DNA from: Pseudophaeobacter sp. EL27
GTDB taxonomy: Bacteria; Pseudomonadota; Alphaproteobacteria; Rhodobacterales; Rhodobacteraceae
Reading direction: 5' to 3'
Assembly (NCBI RefSeq): GCF_900313025.1
Contig: NZ_OMPQ01000009.1
Coordinates: 612,789-676,788, forward strand
DNA length: 64,000 bases
Of this stretch, positions 41,567 to 51,727 are shown piece after piece; position 1 is the stretch's first letter, and every line of letters begins with the position of its first letter. Below the pieces are notes generated by a model, which searched no databases, was not told the origin of the DNA, and saw only the letters and a list, made by a program, of their open reading frames with translations. The position numbers and the translations under genes are program-made.

Positions 41567-43318
41567 ATGACACGTGAAATGACCGGCGCAAAGATGATCG
41601 TTGAAGCCCTGAAGGAACAGGGTGTCGACACAGTATTTGGCTACCCCGGTGGGGCCGTACTGCCCATCTATGATGAAATTTTCCTGCAAAATGACATTCG
41701 TCACATTCTGGTGCGTCACGAGCAGGGCGCGGTTCATGCCGCCGAAGGCTATGCCCGGTCCACCGGCAAGCCCGGCGTTGTGCTGGTGACCTCTGGCCCC
41801 GGTGCCACCAATGCGGTGACTGGCCTGACCGATGCGCTGCTGGATTCCATTCCACTGGTGGTTCTCACCGGCCAGGTTCCCACCTTTATGATTGGCTCCG
41901 ATGCCTTCCAGGAAGCCGACACCGTGGGCATCACCCGTCCCTGCACCAAACACAACTGGCTGGTCAAAGACACCGACAAGCTGGCCGCGACCCTGCACGA
42001 AGGGTTCCATGTTGCGACCTCTGGTCGGCCCGGACCGGTATTGATCGACATCCCCAAAGACGTACAGTTTGCCACCGGCACCTATGAGCCGGCCAAACCA
42101 AACGCCTCGCGGTATCAGCCCATCGTCAAAGGCGATATGGAAGAGATCACCGAGTTGGTTGCCGCCATTGAGAAAGCGGAACGTCCCGTGTTTTATACGG
42201 GCGGCGGCGTGATCAACTCAGGCCCCGCCGCCTGCCAGCTTCTGCGCGAGTTGGTCGATGCCACCGGCATTCCAATCACCTCGACCTTGATGGGTCTGGG
42301 CGCCTATCCGGCCTCGGGCGATAACTGGTTGGGGATGCTGGGGATGCATGGTCTCTATGAGGCCAATCTCGCGATGCATGACTGTGATTTGATGATCAAC
42401 ATCGGCGCCCGCTTTGATGACCGCATCACCGGCCGCATCGATGCCTTCAGCCCGAACTCAAAGAAAGCCCATATCGATATCGATCCCTCTTCGATCAACA
42501 AAGTGATCCGCATCGACATTCCAATCGTGGGTGACGTAGGCCATGTGCTTGAAGACCTGCTCAAGGTCTGGAAGGCCCGTGGTCGCAAGGTGAACCGCGA
42601 AGCGATTGCCAAATGGCAGGCGCAGGTTGGTGAATGGCGCAAGGTGAACTGCCTCGCCTATACTGGCTCGGAAAAGACCATCAAGCCACAATACGCCCTG
42701 GAACGTCTTGAAGCCCTGACCAAGGACCACGACCGCTACATCACCACCGAAGTGGGCCAGCACCAGATGTGGGCGGCGCAATACCTGGGCTTTGAAGATC
42801 CCAACCGCTGGATGACCTCCGGTGGTCTGGGTACCATGGGCTATGGTTTCCCGGCCTCCATCGGGGTGCAAATGGCGCACCCAGAGTCGCTGGTGATCAA
42901 CGTGGCCGGTGAGGCCTCCTGGTTGATGAACATGCAGGAGATGGGCACCGCAGCCCAGTATCGCCTGCCGGTGAAACAATTCATCCTCAACAACGAACGT
43001 CTTGGCATGGTGCGCCAGTGGCAGGAACTGCTGCATGGTGAACGCTATAGCCACTCCTGGTCTGAATCGCTGCCTGATTTTGTAAAACTGGCCGAGGCCT
43101 TTGGCGCCAAGGGGATCCTCTGTTCTGATCCGGCGGATCTCGACGATGCCATCATGGAGATGATCAACTATGATGGGCCGGTGATCTTTGATTGCCTGGT
43201 GGAAAAGCACGAGAACTGCTTCCCGATGATCCCATCGGGCAAGGCTCACAACGAGATGCTGATGGGTGAGGCCGATACGCAGGGTGTCATCCAGTCTGGC
43301 GGCGCGGTTTTGGTCTAA
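41567..43318 (+). CDS. ilvB: Acetolactate synthase large subunit
   Basis: 583 residues. Thiamine-diphosphate enzyme that condenses pyruvate with pyruvate or 2-oxobutyrate, the first common step of valine, leucine and isoleucine synthesis. Recognised by 'VFGYPGGAVLPIYDEIF' and the catalytic Glu in 'ILVRHEQGAVHAAEGYARST' at the N-terminus, the FAD-binding middle domain, and the C-terminal ThDP/Mg region ('GLGTMGYGFPASIGVQMAHP', 'ILNNERLGMVRQWQELL'). One oddity: the metal-binding GDG/GDAS motif reads 'VAGEASWLMNMQE', with GEAS replacing GDAS, as in many alphaproteobacterial homologues. Followed by ilvN after 74 bp; controlled by the upstream attenuator. Confidence 0.95.
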   Translation: MTREMTGAKMIVEALKEQGVDTVFGYPGGAVLPIYDEIFLQNDIRHILVRHEQGAVHAAEGYARSTGKPGVVLVTSGPGATNAVTGLTDALLDSIPLVVLTGQVPTFMIGSDAFQEADTVGITRPCTKHNWLVKDTDKLAATLHEGFHVATSGRPGPVLIDIPKDVQFATGTYEPAKPNASRYQPIVKGDMEEITELVAAIEKAERPVFYTGGGVINSGPAACQLLRELVDATGIPITSTLMGLGAYPASGDNWLGMLGMHGLYEANLAMHDCDLMINIGARFDDRITGRIDAFSPNSKKAHIDIDPSSINKVIRIDIPIVGDVGHVLEDLLKVWKARGRKVNREAIAKWQAQVGEWRKVNCLAYTGSEKTIKPQYALERLEALTKDHDRYITTEVGQHQMWAAQYLGFEDPNRWMTSGGLGTMGYGFPASIGVQMAHPESLVINVAGEASWLMNMQEMGTAAQYRLPVKQFILNNERLGMVRQWQELLHGERYSHSWSESLPDFVKLAEAFGAKGILCSDPADLDDAIMEMINYDGPVIFDCLVEKHENCFPMIPSGKAHNEMLMGEADTQGVIQSGGAVLV

Positions 43319-43392
43319 GTCGCTTTCACATAGGTTTTGCAGGGCGAACACGCCCTGCCCCAAATTTGGCCCGAATTCAGAAAGGGACATAA

Positions 43393-43953
43393 ATGTCTGC
43401 CCTACATATCAAAAAAGGCTCCACCCGCCATTCCGCCTATAACCTGCGCCCCAACTTTTCGGACGTACAGGAACGCCATACCCTGGCTGTTCTCGTCGAA
43501 AACGAACCCGGCGTTCTGGCCCGTGTGATCGGGCTGTTCGCCGGTCGCGGTTACAATATCGAAAGCCTTACCGTTGCCGAGGTCGATCACACCGGGCATA
43601 TGTCACGCATCACAGTTGTGACCACCGGTACCCCGCAAGTGATCGAACAGATCAAAGCTCAGCTTGGCCGGATCGTATCGGTGCACGAGGTTCACGATCT
43701 CACCGTCGAAGGCGCGTCTGTTGAGCGTGAACTGGCCATTTTCAAAGTGGTGGGCGATGGTGACAAACGGGTTGAAGCCCTGCGTCTGGCGGATATCTTC
43801 CGTGCCAATGTCGTCGACAGCACCTTGAACAGCTTTATATTTGAAATCACCGGCGCGCCGGAAAAGATCGACGCCTTTGCCGATTTGATGCGCCCGCTGG
43901 GGTTGGCAGAAGTGGCCCGGACCGGAGTTGCTGCCCTTTTGCGGGGCGAATGA
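43393..43953 (+). CDS. ilvN: Acetolactate synthase small (regulatory) subunit
   Basis: 186 residues. An N-terminal ACT domain ('HTLAVLVENEPGVLARVIGLFAGRGYN' pattern, about 30-100) binds valine for feedback inhibition; the C-terminal ALS_ss_C domain ('RVEALRLADIFRANVVDST', ending 'ARTGVAALLRG') contacts the large subunit. Length and order after ilvB are standard. The ATG at 43393 has AAAGGGACATAA upstream. A strong terminator lies 28 bases downstream. Confidence 0.95.
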   Translation: MSALHIKKGSTRHSAYNLRPNFSDVQERHTLAVLVENEPGVLARVIGLFAGRGYNIESLTVAEVDHTGHMSRITVVTTGTPQVIEQIKAQLGRIVSVHEVHDLTVEGASVERELAIFKVVGDGDKRVEALRLADIFRANVVDSTLNSFIFEITGAPEKIDAFADLMRPLGLAEVARTGVAALLRGE

Positions 43954-43981
43954 AGTCACAACAGGCTACAGACATTACAAA

Positions 43982-44006
43982 GGCCGGTCCAATGACCGGC
44001 CTTTTG
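43982..44006 (+). terminator. Terminator of the ilvBN operon
   Basis: GGCCGGTC (43982-43989) and GACCGGCC (43994-44001) form a perfect stem with a CAAT loop, followed by TTTTG. Confidence 0.85.
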
Positions 44007-44104
44007 TATATCCAACATCTATTGCAATTCTCCGGCGTCCAGCCCCTCAAAACCACAGGTAGATTTCGACGCCTCAATAAGCTGCTTGCCCCAGTTGCAA
44101 AGCC

Positions 44105-44602
44105 TCAGGCGCGACGCAGACGACCCGCCCCATTTGATGGGAAGGGGATGATGTTCTGGCTCGCCCCATCGGTGGCCAAGGATCCAACATTGCCAGGCTT
44201 TGGCAGCCCCTCCTTCACCTTTACCTGCACCGCATTTGCCTGGCTCAACTGAACAGAATCACCAGGTTTGTTTCCAGTGGCCTGCGCGGCATGGACTGGA
44301 ATGTTTCGACGTCTGCCCTCCGGTTCGACCAGCCTGAGAGCAGAGGCCACATTGGCCTTGGTGCTTGCCCCCACAAGATCCGCTGCCAATTCAGGGCAGG
44401 CAGGTTCCTGAAGGACCTGAATATTCAGCGCCAAGCGCAGATCATCTTTCAATTTCAACTCGAACAACACCCAGTCGCCAACACGTATCGCAAAATCGCT
44501 TGGTGCTGAAACATGGGAATAGAAAGCCAAATCCCCCTGGTCTTCGCACCAAATCACTGCATTTCCGGCTGTGGCGTCACTCCAAAGAACAATTCCAATC
44601 AT
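44105..44602 (-). CDS. Hypothetical protein with a divergent cold-shock-like domain
   Basis: 165 residues. The first 65 (starting MIGIVLWSDATAGNAVIWCE, then DLAFYSH and VGDWVLFELK) follow the strand pattern of cold-shock domains (GxVxWF...GFGFI..ED...DVFVH......GxxVxFE), but the RNA-binding aromatic motifs RNP1 and RNP2 are not conserved. The C-terminal 100 residues are low complexity and probably disordered, with 'RRRNIPVH' and 'IIPFPSNGAGRLRRA'. It may bind nucleic acid weakly or proteins instead. The start at 44602 gives the conserved MIGIV beginning. Divergent from the XRE regulator (start 128 bp away). Confidence 0.55.
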   Translation of the reverse strand: MIGIVLWSDATAGNAVIWCEDQGDLAFYSHVSAPSDFAIRVGDWVLFELKLKDDLRLALNIQVLQEPACPELAADLVGASTKANVASALRLVEPEGRRRNIPVHAAQATGNKPGDSVQLSQANAVQVKVKEGLPKPGNVGSLATDGASQNIIPFPSNGAGRLRRA

Positions 44603-44730
44603 AGCGGACCTCGTATCCTGGACAGAACAAGTCTGGTTCAAATGGCCCCATTTCAACATCGTCAAAAATGCGTCGACCCATTGCTTTTTGTGTCTGAGCC
44701 CCTACAGTTCTGACACAACCCTGGTGCGAC

Positions 44731-45633
44731 ATGACACAAATTAGCGTCTACACCGAGAAATCGTCACGTTTTATGGCTACAACAACAGGATACCCAGCCT
44801 CTATGCCAGACTCACAGGACGTCACTGGTCAATCAGACGCTGTATCCGCACGCTCGCCGGCACAATTGCGCAATATGTTTGGCACCAATCTGCGTCATCT
44901 GGCGCAAAACTACCCTTCGGTTTCGGAATTAGCGCGCAGGCTTGGGATCAACAGAACCCAGTTTAACCGCTACATGTCCGGCGAGAGCTTTCCGCGGCCA
45001 GATATTCTTGACCGGATCTGTAACTTTTTTGATGTAGATGCCCGCATTCTTTTGGAACCAGTTGAAACAATTGAGCATCAGGGGCAAATCCTGAATGGTC
45101 CGTTTCTCACCGATTTTCTGGGTCACGGAATTCGACAGGTCAGCGAAGATATGTTCCCGACCGGCTTTTACCGGTTTACCCGACGCAGCTTTGTTAACAG
45201 CGACAGGTTTGTCATCGGCTTGGTCTATGTCTTCCGCTCCGGTACCACAGCCACCTTTATCAAGGGTTATGAGGCTCGCGAGGCGATGCGCTATCAGGGA
45301 TTGCCAGATGGGCCAAAGGTGCGCGAATTCCGTGGCGTTCTGACCTCGCATGAAGACGGTGTTGCTTTTGTTATCTCACGTCGCCACGCAATGACCTATT
45401 CCTTCAACTATCTGGCGCGGGTCGGCTCTTTGGAGAATAACTTCTGGCTTGGCTATGTGGCACGGACCGTCCGGGAGGGCAGCGGCGAGCGCGTGACCCG
45501 CATGGTCTATGAACACCTCGGACAGGACATGGGGCGCGCCCTGAGGGCTGCACGCAGCGCCGGTTTTTCCACCGCCGAAGATCTGCTGCCCTATCACCGC
45601 CACCTGCTGCGCCCCGATGAGCCATTTCGCTGA
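44731..45633 (+). CDS. XRE-family transcriptional regulator
   Basis: 300 residues. A helix-turn-helix at about residues 48-100 ('FGTNLRHLAQNYPSVSELAR' then 'RLGINRTQFNRYMSGESFPR') is followed by a long C-terminal domain of about 190 residues of unknown ligand specificity ('GFYRFTRRSFVNSDRFVIGLVYVF', 'LPYHRHLLRPDEP'). Proteins with this layout are common and conserved in Rhodobacteraceae, but I know of no characterised target. Possible starts: 44731, 44773. Stand-alone gene, divergent from the cold-shock-like gene. Confidence 0.8.
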   Translation: MTQISVYTEKSSRFMATTTGYPASMPDSQDVTGQSDAVSARSPAQLRNMFGTNLRHLAQNYPSVSELARRLGINRTQFNRYMSGESFPRPDILDRICNFFDVDARILLEPVETIEHQGQILNGPFLTDFLGHGIRQVSEDMFPTGFYRFTRRSFVNSDRFVIGLVYVFRSGTTATFIKGYEAREAMRYQGLPDGPKVREFRGVLTSHEDGVAFVISRRHAMTYSFNYLARVGSLENNFWLGYVARTVREGSGERVTRMVYEHLGQDMGRALRAARSAGFSTAEDLLPYHRHLLRPDEPFR

Positions 45634-45689
45634 GGCCAGCTCCTCCCCCGGTAGCCGCTCCCCAACTATGACTACTCGCCCTGGTTCAA

Positions 45690-46454
45690 TTAGTGAGCGA
45701 TCTGCCGGTAGATATGCCAGGTGGCATGCCCCAACAAAGGCAGCACGAGAAACAGCCCAGCAAAGCCCGGTAAAAGGGCTGCAAAGGTCAAAACCGCGAC
45801 CCCAACCGCCCAGATCATCATCAGGACGAAATTTTTCTGCACATAGGTAAAACTGGCGATCATCGCGGTGACAAAATCAACCTCGCGATCCAGCAACAGC
45901 GGCAACGAAATCACCGTGATCATATAGAGCAGCAGCGCAAACAGGGCACCTACCAGGCTGCCAACTGCCAGCATCAACATCCCATTGAGGGACAAAAAGA
46001 CCTCCAGTGAGCTGGAGATATTGGTCATCGTAGACAGCCCCAGAAACAGCGCAAAGATCATATGCCCGAGGAAGAACCAGAATAGAAATACCACGATGAT
46101 GATCGCACAGATCGAGGGCAGTTGGCGGCGGCTTTGATGCAGGATAACGCCGAGGATATCCCCGGTCTTCATCGGTTCCCGCTGCTCCAGACGGTGCGAA
46201 ACCTCATAAAGCCCGACAGCTGCAAAGGGGCCAATCAGGGGAAACCCAATGGCCGCCAGAACCAGCCAGAATGTGGTTCCAGTGGCGAGGGTAATCCAGG
46301 ACATCGCCCAGCCGGCCAGCACATAAAAGCCTGCAAAAAACAGCCCGTAGCCAGGTTTTGTGCAGAAATCCTGCCAACCACATTTCAACGCCTGCGTCAG
46401 GATCTCCGCCCGCATCGGCCGCAACTCCGGCACGCCAAATGGTTTTTCACTCAC
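45690..46454 (-). CDS. DUF2189 multi-pass membrane protein
   Basis: 254 residues with six or so membrane helices. Recognised as DUF2189 by '[23 protein letters not shown]' near the N-terminus, '[17 protein letters not shown]' and 'ATWHIYRQI' at the end. Function unknown. The start is GTG at 46454 with GGAGGAGAATTGA in front. It follows the amidase gene on the same strand (54 bp), so the two may share a transcript. Confidence 0.82.
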   Translation of the reverse strand: MSEKPFGVPELRPMRAEILTQALKCGWQDFCTKPGYGLFFAGFYVLAGWAMSWITLATGTTFWLVLAAIGFPLIGPFAAVGLYEVSHRLEQREPMKTGDILGVILHQSRRQLPSICAIIIVVFLFWFFLGHMIFALFLGLSTMTNISSSLEVFLSLNGMLMLAVGSLVGALFALLLYMITVISLPLLLDREVDFVTAMIASFTYVQKNFVLMMIWAVGVAVLTFAALLPGFAGLFLVLPLLGHATWHIYRQIAH

Positions 46455-46508
46455 TCAATTCTCCTCCCCAGAAAAATCCTATGTGTTTCTATATTCTCCG
46501 CCCCCGGA

Positions 46509-47906
46509 TCACCCCAGAGGTGGCGGGGCGCTTTGTGGCAATTTGGTAGCTTGATGATACCCCTGCCCCAGCGCCAGAAGTTTGCGATCCTCCCCCTGCG
46601 CGGCAAAGATCTGTACCCCATTAGGCAGGCCTGTTGCACCAAACCCGGAGGGAACCGCCAGACAGGGCAGTCCCAGCAGGCTGACAGGGGTCACCACCTG
46701 CATCCAGCGATGATAGCTGTCCATTGCCACACCATTGATTTCACGCGGGTATTCCTGATCCAACGGAAAGGGCCAGCACTGCGCCGCAGGCAAAACCAGT
46801 GCATCATAACTTTGGAACAGCTCCGCTGCCCGGCGTTGCCAGTTTGACCTCAGATCCGAGGCCCGCTGTATCTCTTGGGCGCTGAACGACAGGCCCCGAT
46901 CCAATTCCCAGATCGCCGTTTCCTTCAGCCCTGACCGCTGCCCGTCAAAGGCCCGCAACCCGGCAGCGACCGCAAACGACCGCAGTGTGATCCAGGCCTC
47001 CCAGATCTCCTCTGCCGGGAAAGGAGCCGCCACGGCCTCCACCCTGTGACCAAGGTTGGACAGATGCGCCAAGGCCGCCTCGCTGGTCTCCAGAATGCCG
47101 GGCTCCATCGGGAAGGCCCCGCCCCAGTCCCCCAGCCAGCCAATGCGCATCGATGCCACCTCTGGCAACGGCAACATCTCCTCGCGGCCCCGGGTCAGTG
47201 GCTGACGCGGATCAGGGCCAGACATCACATCCAGCAACAGGGCGATATCTTCAGGGCTGCGCGCCATTGGGCCAAGTGTGGCCAACTGGTGCATAAACAG
47301 ATCCCCAGTGGGTTCTGACGGGACCATGCCCCAGGTCGGCCGGAAGCCATAGACATTGTTCCAGCCCGCCGGATTGCGCAGGGATCCCATCATGTCAGAT
47401 CCATCCGCCAAGGCGATCAAGCCGGCGGAAAGGGCGACAGCCGCACCACCGGACGAGCCGCCGCAGCTGCGCCCCAGATCAAAGGGATTGCTGGTGGCGC
47501 CATAGACCGGATTGAACGTATGAGAGCCGAGGCCAAATTCCGGTGTATTGGTCTTGCCAATAAAAATGGCACCAGCCGCGCGCAGACGTGCCACGAAGAG
47601 TTCGTCCTGCGGCGGTACAAATTCCTTGAGCAAGGGCGAGCCCTGGCTTGTGGCGATGCCTTTGACATTGGCCAGATCCTTTATCGCCATTGGCAACCCG
47701 TGCAGCGCCCCGCGGGTCGTGGCCTGGTCCGCAGCCGCAGCCTCTGCCATCAGCTCCTCACGGGGACGGAGCGCAACTATAGCATTCAGCTGCGGATTTA
47801 GCGCATCAATCCGATCCAGCGTCGCCTGCATCACCTGCACGGTACTGACAGCACCACTGCGCAGTTTCGTCACCAGCTCCTGCGCTGATCCATAGGGTTC
47901 ATACAT
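46509..47906 (-). CDS. Amidase-signature family hydrolase
   Basis: 465 residues. Ser-cisSer-Lys amidase: the catalytic Lys lies in 'GLPMAIKDLANVKG' (about 72-85), the cis-Ser in 'GGSSGGAAVAL' (about 147-157) and the nucleophile Ser in 'GSDMMGSLRNPAGWNNVYGF' (about 167-186). The MMGSLRNP version is the variant seen in many proteobacterial 'amidase' proteins; the substrate (an amide or carbamoyl compound) cannot be told from sequence. It is not a GatA: no gatB or gatC is near. The ATG at 47906 follows GGAGCAACCTTTG. Confidence 0.88.
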   Translation of the reverse strand: MYEPYGSAQELVTKLRSGAVSTVQVMQATLDRIDALNPQLNAIVALRPREELMAEAAAADQATTRGALHGLPMAIKDLANVKGIATSQGSPLLKEFVPPQDELFVARLRAAGAIFIGKTNTPEFGLGSHTFNPVYGATSNPFDLGRSCGGSSGGAAVALSAGLIALADGSDMMGSLRNPAGWNNVYGFRPTWGMVPSEPTGDLFMHQLATLGPMARSPEDIALLLDVMSGPDPRQPLTRGREEMLPLPEVASMRIGWLGDWGGAFPMEPGILETSEAALAHLSNLGHRVEAVAAPFPAEEIWEAWITLRSFAVAAGLRAFDGQRSGLKETAIWELDRGLSFSAQEIQRASDLRSNWQRRAAELFQSYDALVLPAAQCWPFPLDQEYPREINGVAMDSYHRWMQVVTPVSLLGLPCLAVPSGFGATGLPNGVQIFAAQGEDRKLLALGQGYHQATKLPQSAPPPLG

Positions 47907-48171
47907 CAAAGGTTGCTCCAGCAGTCATTCCAGATCAGCCTAGCGCTGGAAATCACATCTGAAAAGCCGCACCTAAAGCTAACCTTTTAAATCGCTTGGA
48001 AAAACGCCTCTTTCTCAAAAATTCAAAGGTGCATCTTTCTGATCCAAGGCCAGAGAATGGAAAGGAGCAGGCAGGCAGCAAAAAGAGTGCGGAAATCTCC
48101 CGCACCCCTATCCAGCTTTTTTGCGATGTGCCTCGCCTGCCTCACTGGGAGCCAGACTGAGGCCAACGAGG

Positions 48172-49296
48172 TTACTCGCCCTGCGCTTCAGAGCGGCTTT
48201 TGCCCGCAACGTTCAACGCCAGAGTTGCCGCCATAAACCCGTCCAGATCACCGTCGAGCACCCCTTTGGTGTCAGAGGTCTCATGGCTGGTACGCAGATC
48301 TTTTACCATCTGGTAGGGCTGCAACACGTAAGAGCGGATCTGGCTTCCCCAGCCCGCATCCCCCTTGTTTTCATGCGCTTCGTTGATGGCGGCGTTCCGG
48401 CGGTCCAGCTCTTGCTGATACAGCCGCGATTTCAGCGCCTTCATGGCGATGTCACGGTTCTGGTGCTGGGATTTCTCAGAAGAGGTCACAACGATGCCGG
48501 TGGGGTGGTGGGTGATCCGCACCGCCGAGTCGGTGGTGTTCACGTGCTGACCGCCCGCCCCGGAGGAGCGATAGGTATCAATGCGGATATCCGCCGGGTT
48601 CACATCGATCTCGATATTGTCGTCCACCACCGGGTAGACCCAAACCGAGCAGAATGAGGTGTGCCGTTTGGCGGCGGAATCAAAGGGGGAGATGCGCACC
48701 AAACGGTGTACGCCGCTTTCAGATTTCAACCAGCCATAGGCATTGTGGCCGGTGATCTTGTAGGCGGCGGATTTGATGCCAGCCTCTTCGCCCGCGCTTT
48801 CGGACTGCAGCTCAACCTTGTAGCCCTTTTTTTCGGCCCAGCGCACATACATCCGCGCCAGCATCGAGGCCCAGTCGCAGCTCTCGGTGCCGCCCGCCCC
48901 CGAGTTGATCTCAAGGAAGGTGTCATTGCTGTCGGCCTCCCCGTCGAGCAGGGCTTCCAGCTCTTTTTCGGCGGCTGAGATCTTAAGCGCTTTCAGGGCC
49001 TCTTCGGCGTCGGTGATGACTTCTTCGTCCTCTTCCATCTCGCCCAGTTCGATAAGCTCGACGTTATCAGCCAGGTCCTGTTTGATCCCCTTGTAGGTGT
49101 CGATGGCATCCACCAGATTTTGCCGCTCACGCATCAGTTTCTGCGCCGCCTCAGCATCATCCCAGAGGTTGGGATCCTCAACACGCGCGTTGAATTCCTC
49201 CAACCGGTATTCGGCTGTTTCCCAGTTCAGACGCTGGGCCAGAAGCTCCAGAGACTTCTCGATCTCGGCCACGGTATTTTGGGTCTCAGCGCGCAT
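48172..49296 (-). CDS. prfB: Peptide chain release factor 2
   Basis: 374 residues. Ends translation at UGA and UAA. The 'SPF' stop-recognition tripeptide appears in '[16 protein letters not shown]' and the peptidyl-hydrolysis GGQ in '[20 protein letters not shown]'. The frame is continuous from ATG 49296, with AAGGACATACC upstream, so the programmed +1 frameshift of enterobacterial prfB is absent, as known for alphaproteobacteria. A GTGCGG/CCGCAC hairpin near 48088-48106 may end the transcript. In relatives it follows the PBP1A gene; here an RTX-Hint gene lies between. Confidence 0.96.
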   Translation of the reverse strand: MRAETQNTVAEIEKSLELLAQRLNWETAEYRLEEFNARVEDPNLWDDAEAAQKLMRERQNLVDAIDTYKGIKQDLADNVELIELGEMEEDEEVITDAEEALKALKISAAEKELEALLDGEADSNDTFLEINSGAGGTESCDWASMLARMYVRWAEKKGYKVELQSESAGEEAGIKSAAYKITGHNAYGWLKSESGVHRLVRISPFDSAAKRHTSFCSVWVYPVVDDNIEIDVNPADIRIDTYRSSGAGGQHVNTTDSAVRITHHPTGIVVTSSEKSQHQNRDIAMKALKSRLYQQELDRRNAAINEAHENKGDAGWGSQIRSYVLQPYQMVKDLRTSHETSDTKGVLDGDLDGFMAATLALNVAGKSRSEAQGE

Positions 49297-49605
49297 GGTA
49301 TGTCCTTGAACTTACGTGTCAGGCTTGGGTGATAAACCAGTCCTGTCCTGCGAGCAAGCAGCGCAGCCGGGGCCTTCTTCGTTGCCCCACTCCATTGCCC
49401 GATCCACCTAAGACGGAGCAGCAGGGTCTCGAACGTTCCATCCTCCGCAACCAGTTCAAATTTGAAGCAGATTTTGCGCTGGTGTGAAAGGTAGCTTTAT
49501 CACTTTTGATTTATCTAATCCTCCCAACATCCCGGAAACAAGCGGCAAAACACCTAGCAATGTTCCCTCGCTTCACTTTTCCGAAAAATACAGAAAGCCG
49601 ACTAG
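49297..49605. other. Gap between prfB and the RTX-Hint gene
   Basis: Divergent promoter region of 309 bases. No gene or strong motif recognised; the last 100 bases are AT-rich, unlike the flanking genes. Confidence 0.4.
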
Positions 49606-51687
49606 ATGCAGCTAGGTTATTTGGTAACACTCGGAGACAGTTCATTAGACATCGGGGATGCTATCTCCGGTGAGGTCATCTACTTTGAGGCAGATTCAGT
49701 AATTGGTACCGGAAGCTGGACCTGGTCGGGATTTATTGGTGACACTTACTACACCAATGAAACTGAGCCTGGCACCTACACTTTGGGCACCGACGGAAAT
49801 GTCTATTTCACTTCGGACTTTGGCCCAGTGAAAACCCTGGATGCCGGCATCAGCACAACGGTTCCGATCTATACCGACGACGATGAAGAAATTGACGGCA
49901 CCATCGGGGACGATCTGATCGATGAGGATTACACGGATGCCGATGGCGACCAGATCGACAACGCAAATGGCGGCGGTGCCTCCGGCAATGATGACACAGT
50001 CTTGGCCGGAGCAGGGAACGACACCGTCTTGGCTGGTGACGGCGCTGATTCCGTACTGGGAGGGGCCGGCAACGACTCTCTGTCTGGCGGCGCAGGCAGC
50101 GACACATTACAAGGCGGCGAAGGTGCCGACACCCTGGATGGCGGCCTGGGCAACGACAATTTGTTTGGCGGGAGTGGCCTGGACAGTATCGACGGCGGCG
50201 ACGGCAACGATCTCATCTACGGCGACACAAATCAGCTTTCTGATCTCAGCCCAACAGCGGTGACGATCAACGACTCGAATGTAACAGATACTGGCAATGG
50301 CTACAGCGTCACAGCCACCGGCATCGGTGGTGGCGCAGCGAGCCTTGACTACTTCGGTAGCGGGTTTGGTGTCGCTGGAGCCATTACCGACAGTGACAGT
50401 GCGGTCACCGCCCAAATCGGCTATGATACCGCCACTGGTGAATCTGAAGCGCTTATTGTCGATCTGGATCAACCTGTTGATGAAATCACTTTTGGTGTCG
50501 AGCACCTTTATACTGATACTTTCGGAGAGGTCGGCCACTGGGCCGTCTATGACAACGGCGTTCTGGTTGCCGAAGGCGATTTCACCGAAGATGCCCTGGG
50601 CAGCGGCGCTGCTTCCGTGTCCATCAGTGGGGTCGGAGATTTCGACCAACTGGTTCTGACAGCCAATATGCAAACTGACCTGACCGATGGCTCGGACTAC
50701 ATGGTCACGGATATCCAGTTTACCCTTCCCGTTGTGACAGCCGAAGCAGGGGATGACTCACTTTCTGGTGGGGCCGGTGATGACACTCTCTTTGGCGAGG
50801 CCGGCAACGACACTTTGGAGGGCGGCACCGGAAGTGACTCTCTGGATGGCGGCAGTGGCACAGACTACCTCTTGGTCGGAGAAGGCGATACGGCCTTCGG
50901 CGGCTTCGACAAAGATACGTTTTCACTCACCGATACCGGAGAGGCAGGCTCTGCCAGCATCACCATTGATGGCGGTGAGGGCGGCACCGATTTTGACACG
51001 CTGGACTTCAATGGGCTCCTTGATCCGGGCTCTCTGAACATCACATCCACCAGCGATGATGGCACTATGAGCGGAACCGCGACACTGCTAGACGGTTCAA
51101 CAGTAAACTTCACCAATATCGAAAACATTGTCTGCTTTGTCGCTGGCACTCGGATTTCCACCGCTTCAGGTGCAGTGCCGATCGAGGAGCTGGTTCAGGG
51201 GGATCTGGTACTGACGCGCGACAATGGCTTTCAACCCGTGCGCTGGGTCGGCAAAACCACAGTTCCCGCGATGGGAGACTGGGCACCGATCCGCATTGCA
51301 GCAGGCACACTTGGTACCAGCCGGGATCTATGGGTTTCGCCGCAGCACCGCATGTTGCTGACCGGGCCGACAACCCGCATGTTGTTTGACACCAACGAAG
51401 TTCTGTCTGCCGCGCAGCATCTGATCAATGACCACAGCATTCGCCGCCAACCCGGTGGCAGCGTCACCTATGTGCATTTGCTGCTGGAGCAGCACGAAAT
51501 AATCTATGCCGAAAACTGCCCGACCGAGAGCTTCTTTCCCGGCGATCAAGCGCTTGAAGCCCTTGGCCCTCCGGCCCTGTTCAGTCTGTTTGACTGCATG
51601 CCAGAACTGCGCGGCCATCCAGAAAGTTTTGGCCCCACAGCGAGACTCTGCCTGACACGTCCAGAAACGCAGGCCCTGATCGCCTAG
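49606..51687 (+). CDS. RTX calcium-binding protein with C-terminal Hint domain
   Basis: 693 residues, very acidic and lacking a classical signal peptide. Two blocks of RTX nonapeptide repeats (GGxGxDxLx) lie at about 125-205 ('GGAGNDSLSGGAGSDTLQGG') and 380-420 ('GGAGDDTLFGEAGNDTLEGG'); they bind calcium after type I secretion. Between them is a beta-rich domain. The last 190 residues form a Hint_2 (hedgehog/intein) domain starting at the reactive Cys in 'ENIVCFVAGTRISTASG', with 'SPQHRMLL' and 'ENCPTESFFPGDQ'. Such proteins are thought to be exoproteins able to self-process. No type I secretion genes are adjacent. It interrupts the mrcA-prfB order. Confidence 0.88.
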   Translation: MQLGYLVTLGDSSLDIGDAISGEVIYFEADSVIGTGSWTWSGFIGDTYYTNETEPGTYTLGTDGNVYFTSDFGPVKTLDAGISTTVPIYTDDDEEIDGTIGDDLIDEDYTDADGDQIDNANGGGASGNDDTVLAGAGNDTVLAGDGADSVLGGAGNDSLSGGAGSDTLQGGEGADTLDGGLGNDNLFGGSGLDSIDGGDGNDLIYGDTNQLSDLSPTAVTINDSNVTDTGNGYSVTATGIGGGAASLDYFGSGFGVAGAITDSDSAVTAQIGYDTATGESEALIVDLDQPVDEITFGVEHLYTDTFGEVGHWAVYDNGVLVAEGDFTEDALGSGAASVSISGVGDFDQLVLTANMQTDLTDGSDYMVTDIQFTLPVVTAEAGDDSLSGGAGDDTLFGEAGNDTLEGGTGSDSLDGGSGTDYLLVGEGDTAFGGFDKDTFSLTDTGEAGSASITIDGGEGGTDFDTLDFNGLLDPGSLNITSTSDDGTMSGTATLLDGSTVNFTNIENIVCFVAGTRISTASGAVPIEELVQGDLVLTRDNGFQPVRWVGKTTVPAMGDWAPIRIAAGTLGTSRDLWVSPQHRMLLTGPTTRMLFDTNEVLSAAQHLINDHSIRRQPGGSVTYVHLLLEQHEIIYAENCPTESFFPGDQALEALGPPALFSLFDCMPELRGHPESFGPTARLCLTRPETQALIA

Positions 51688-51727
51688 GAAACGGCCCCCA
51701 AAGAGCCTCATTCTCTGGCCAAGTGCG

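Noticed and set aside
48172-49296. Programmed frameshift in prfB
   Set aside because: The frame is continuous through the region where enterobacterial prfB carries the in-frame UGA.
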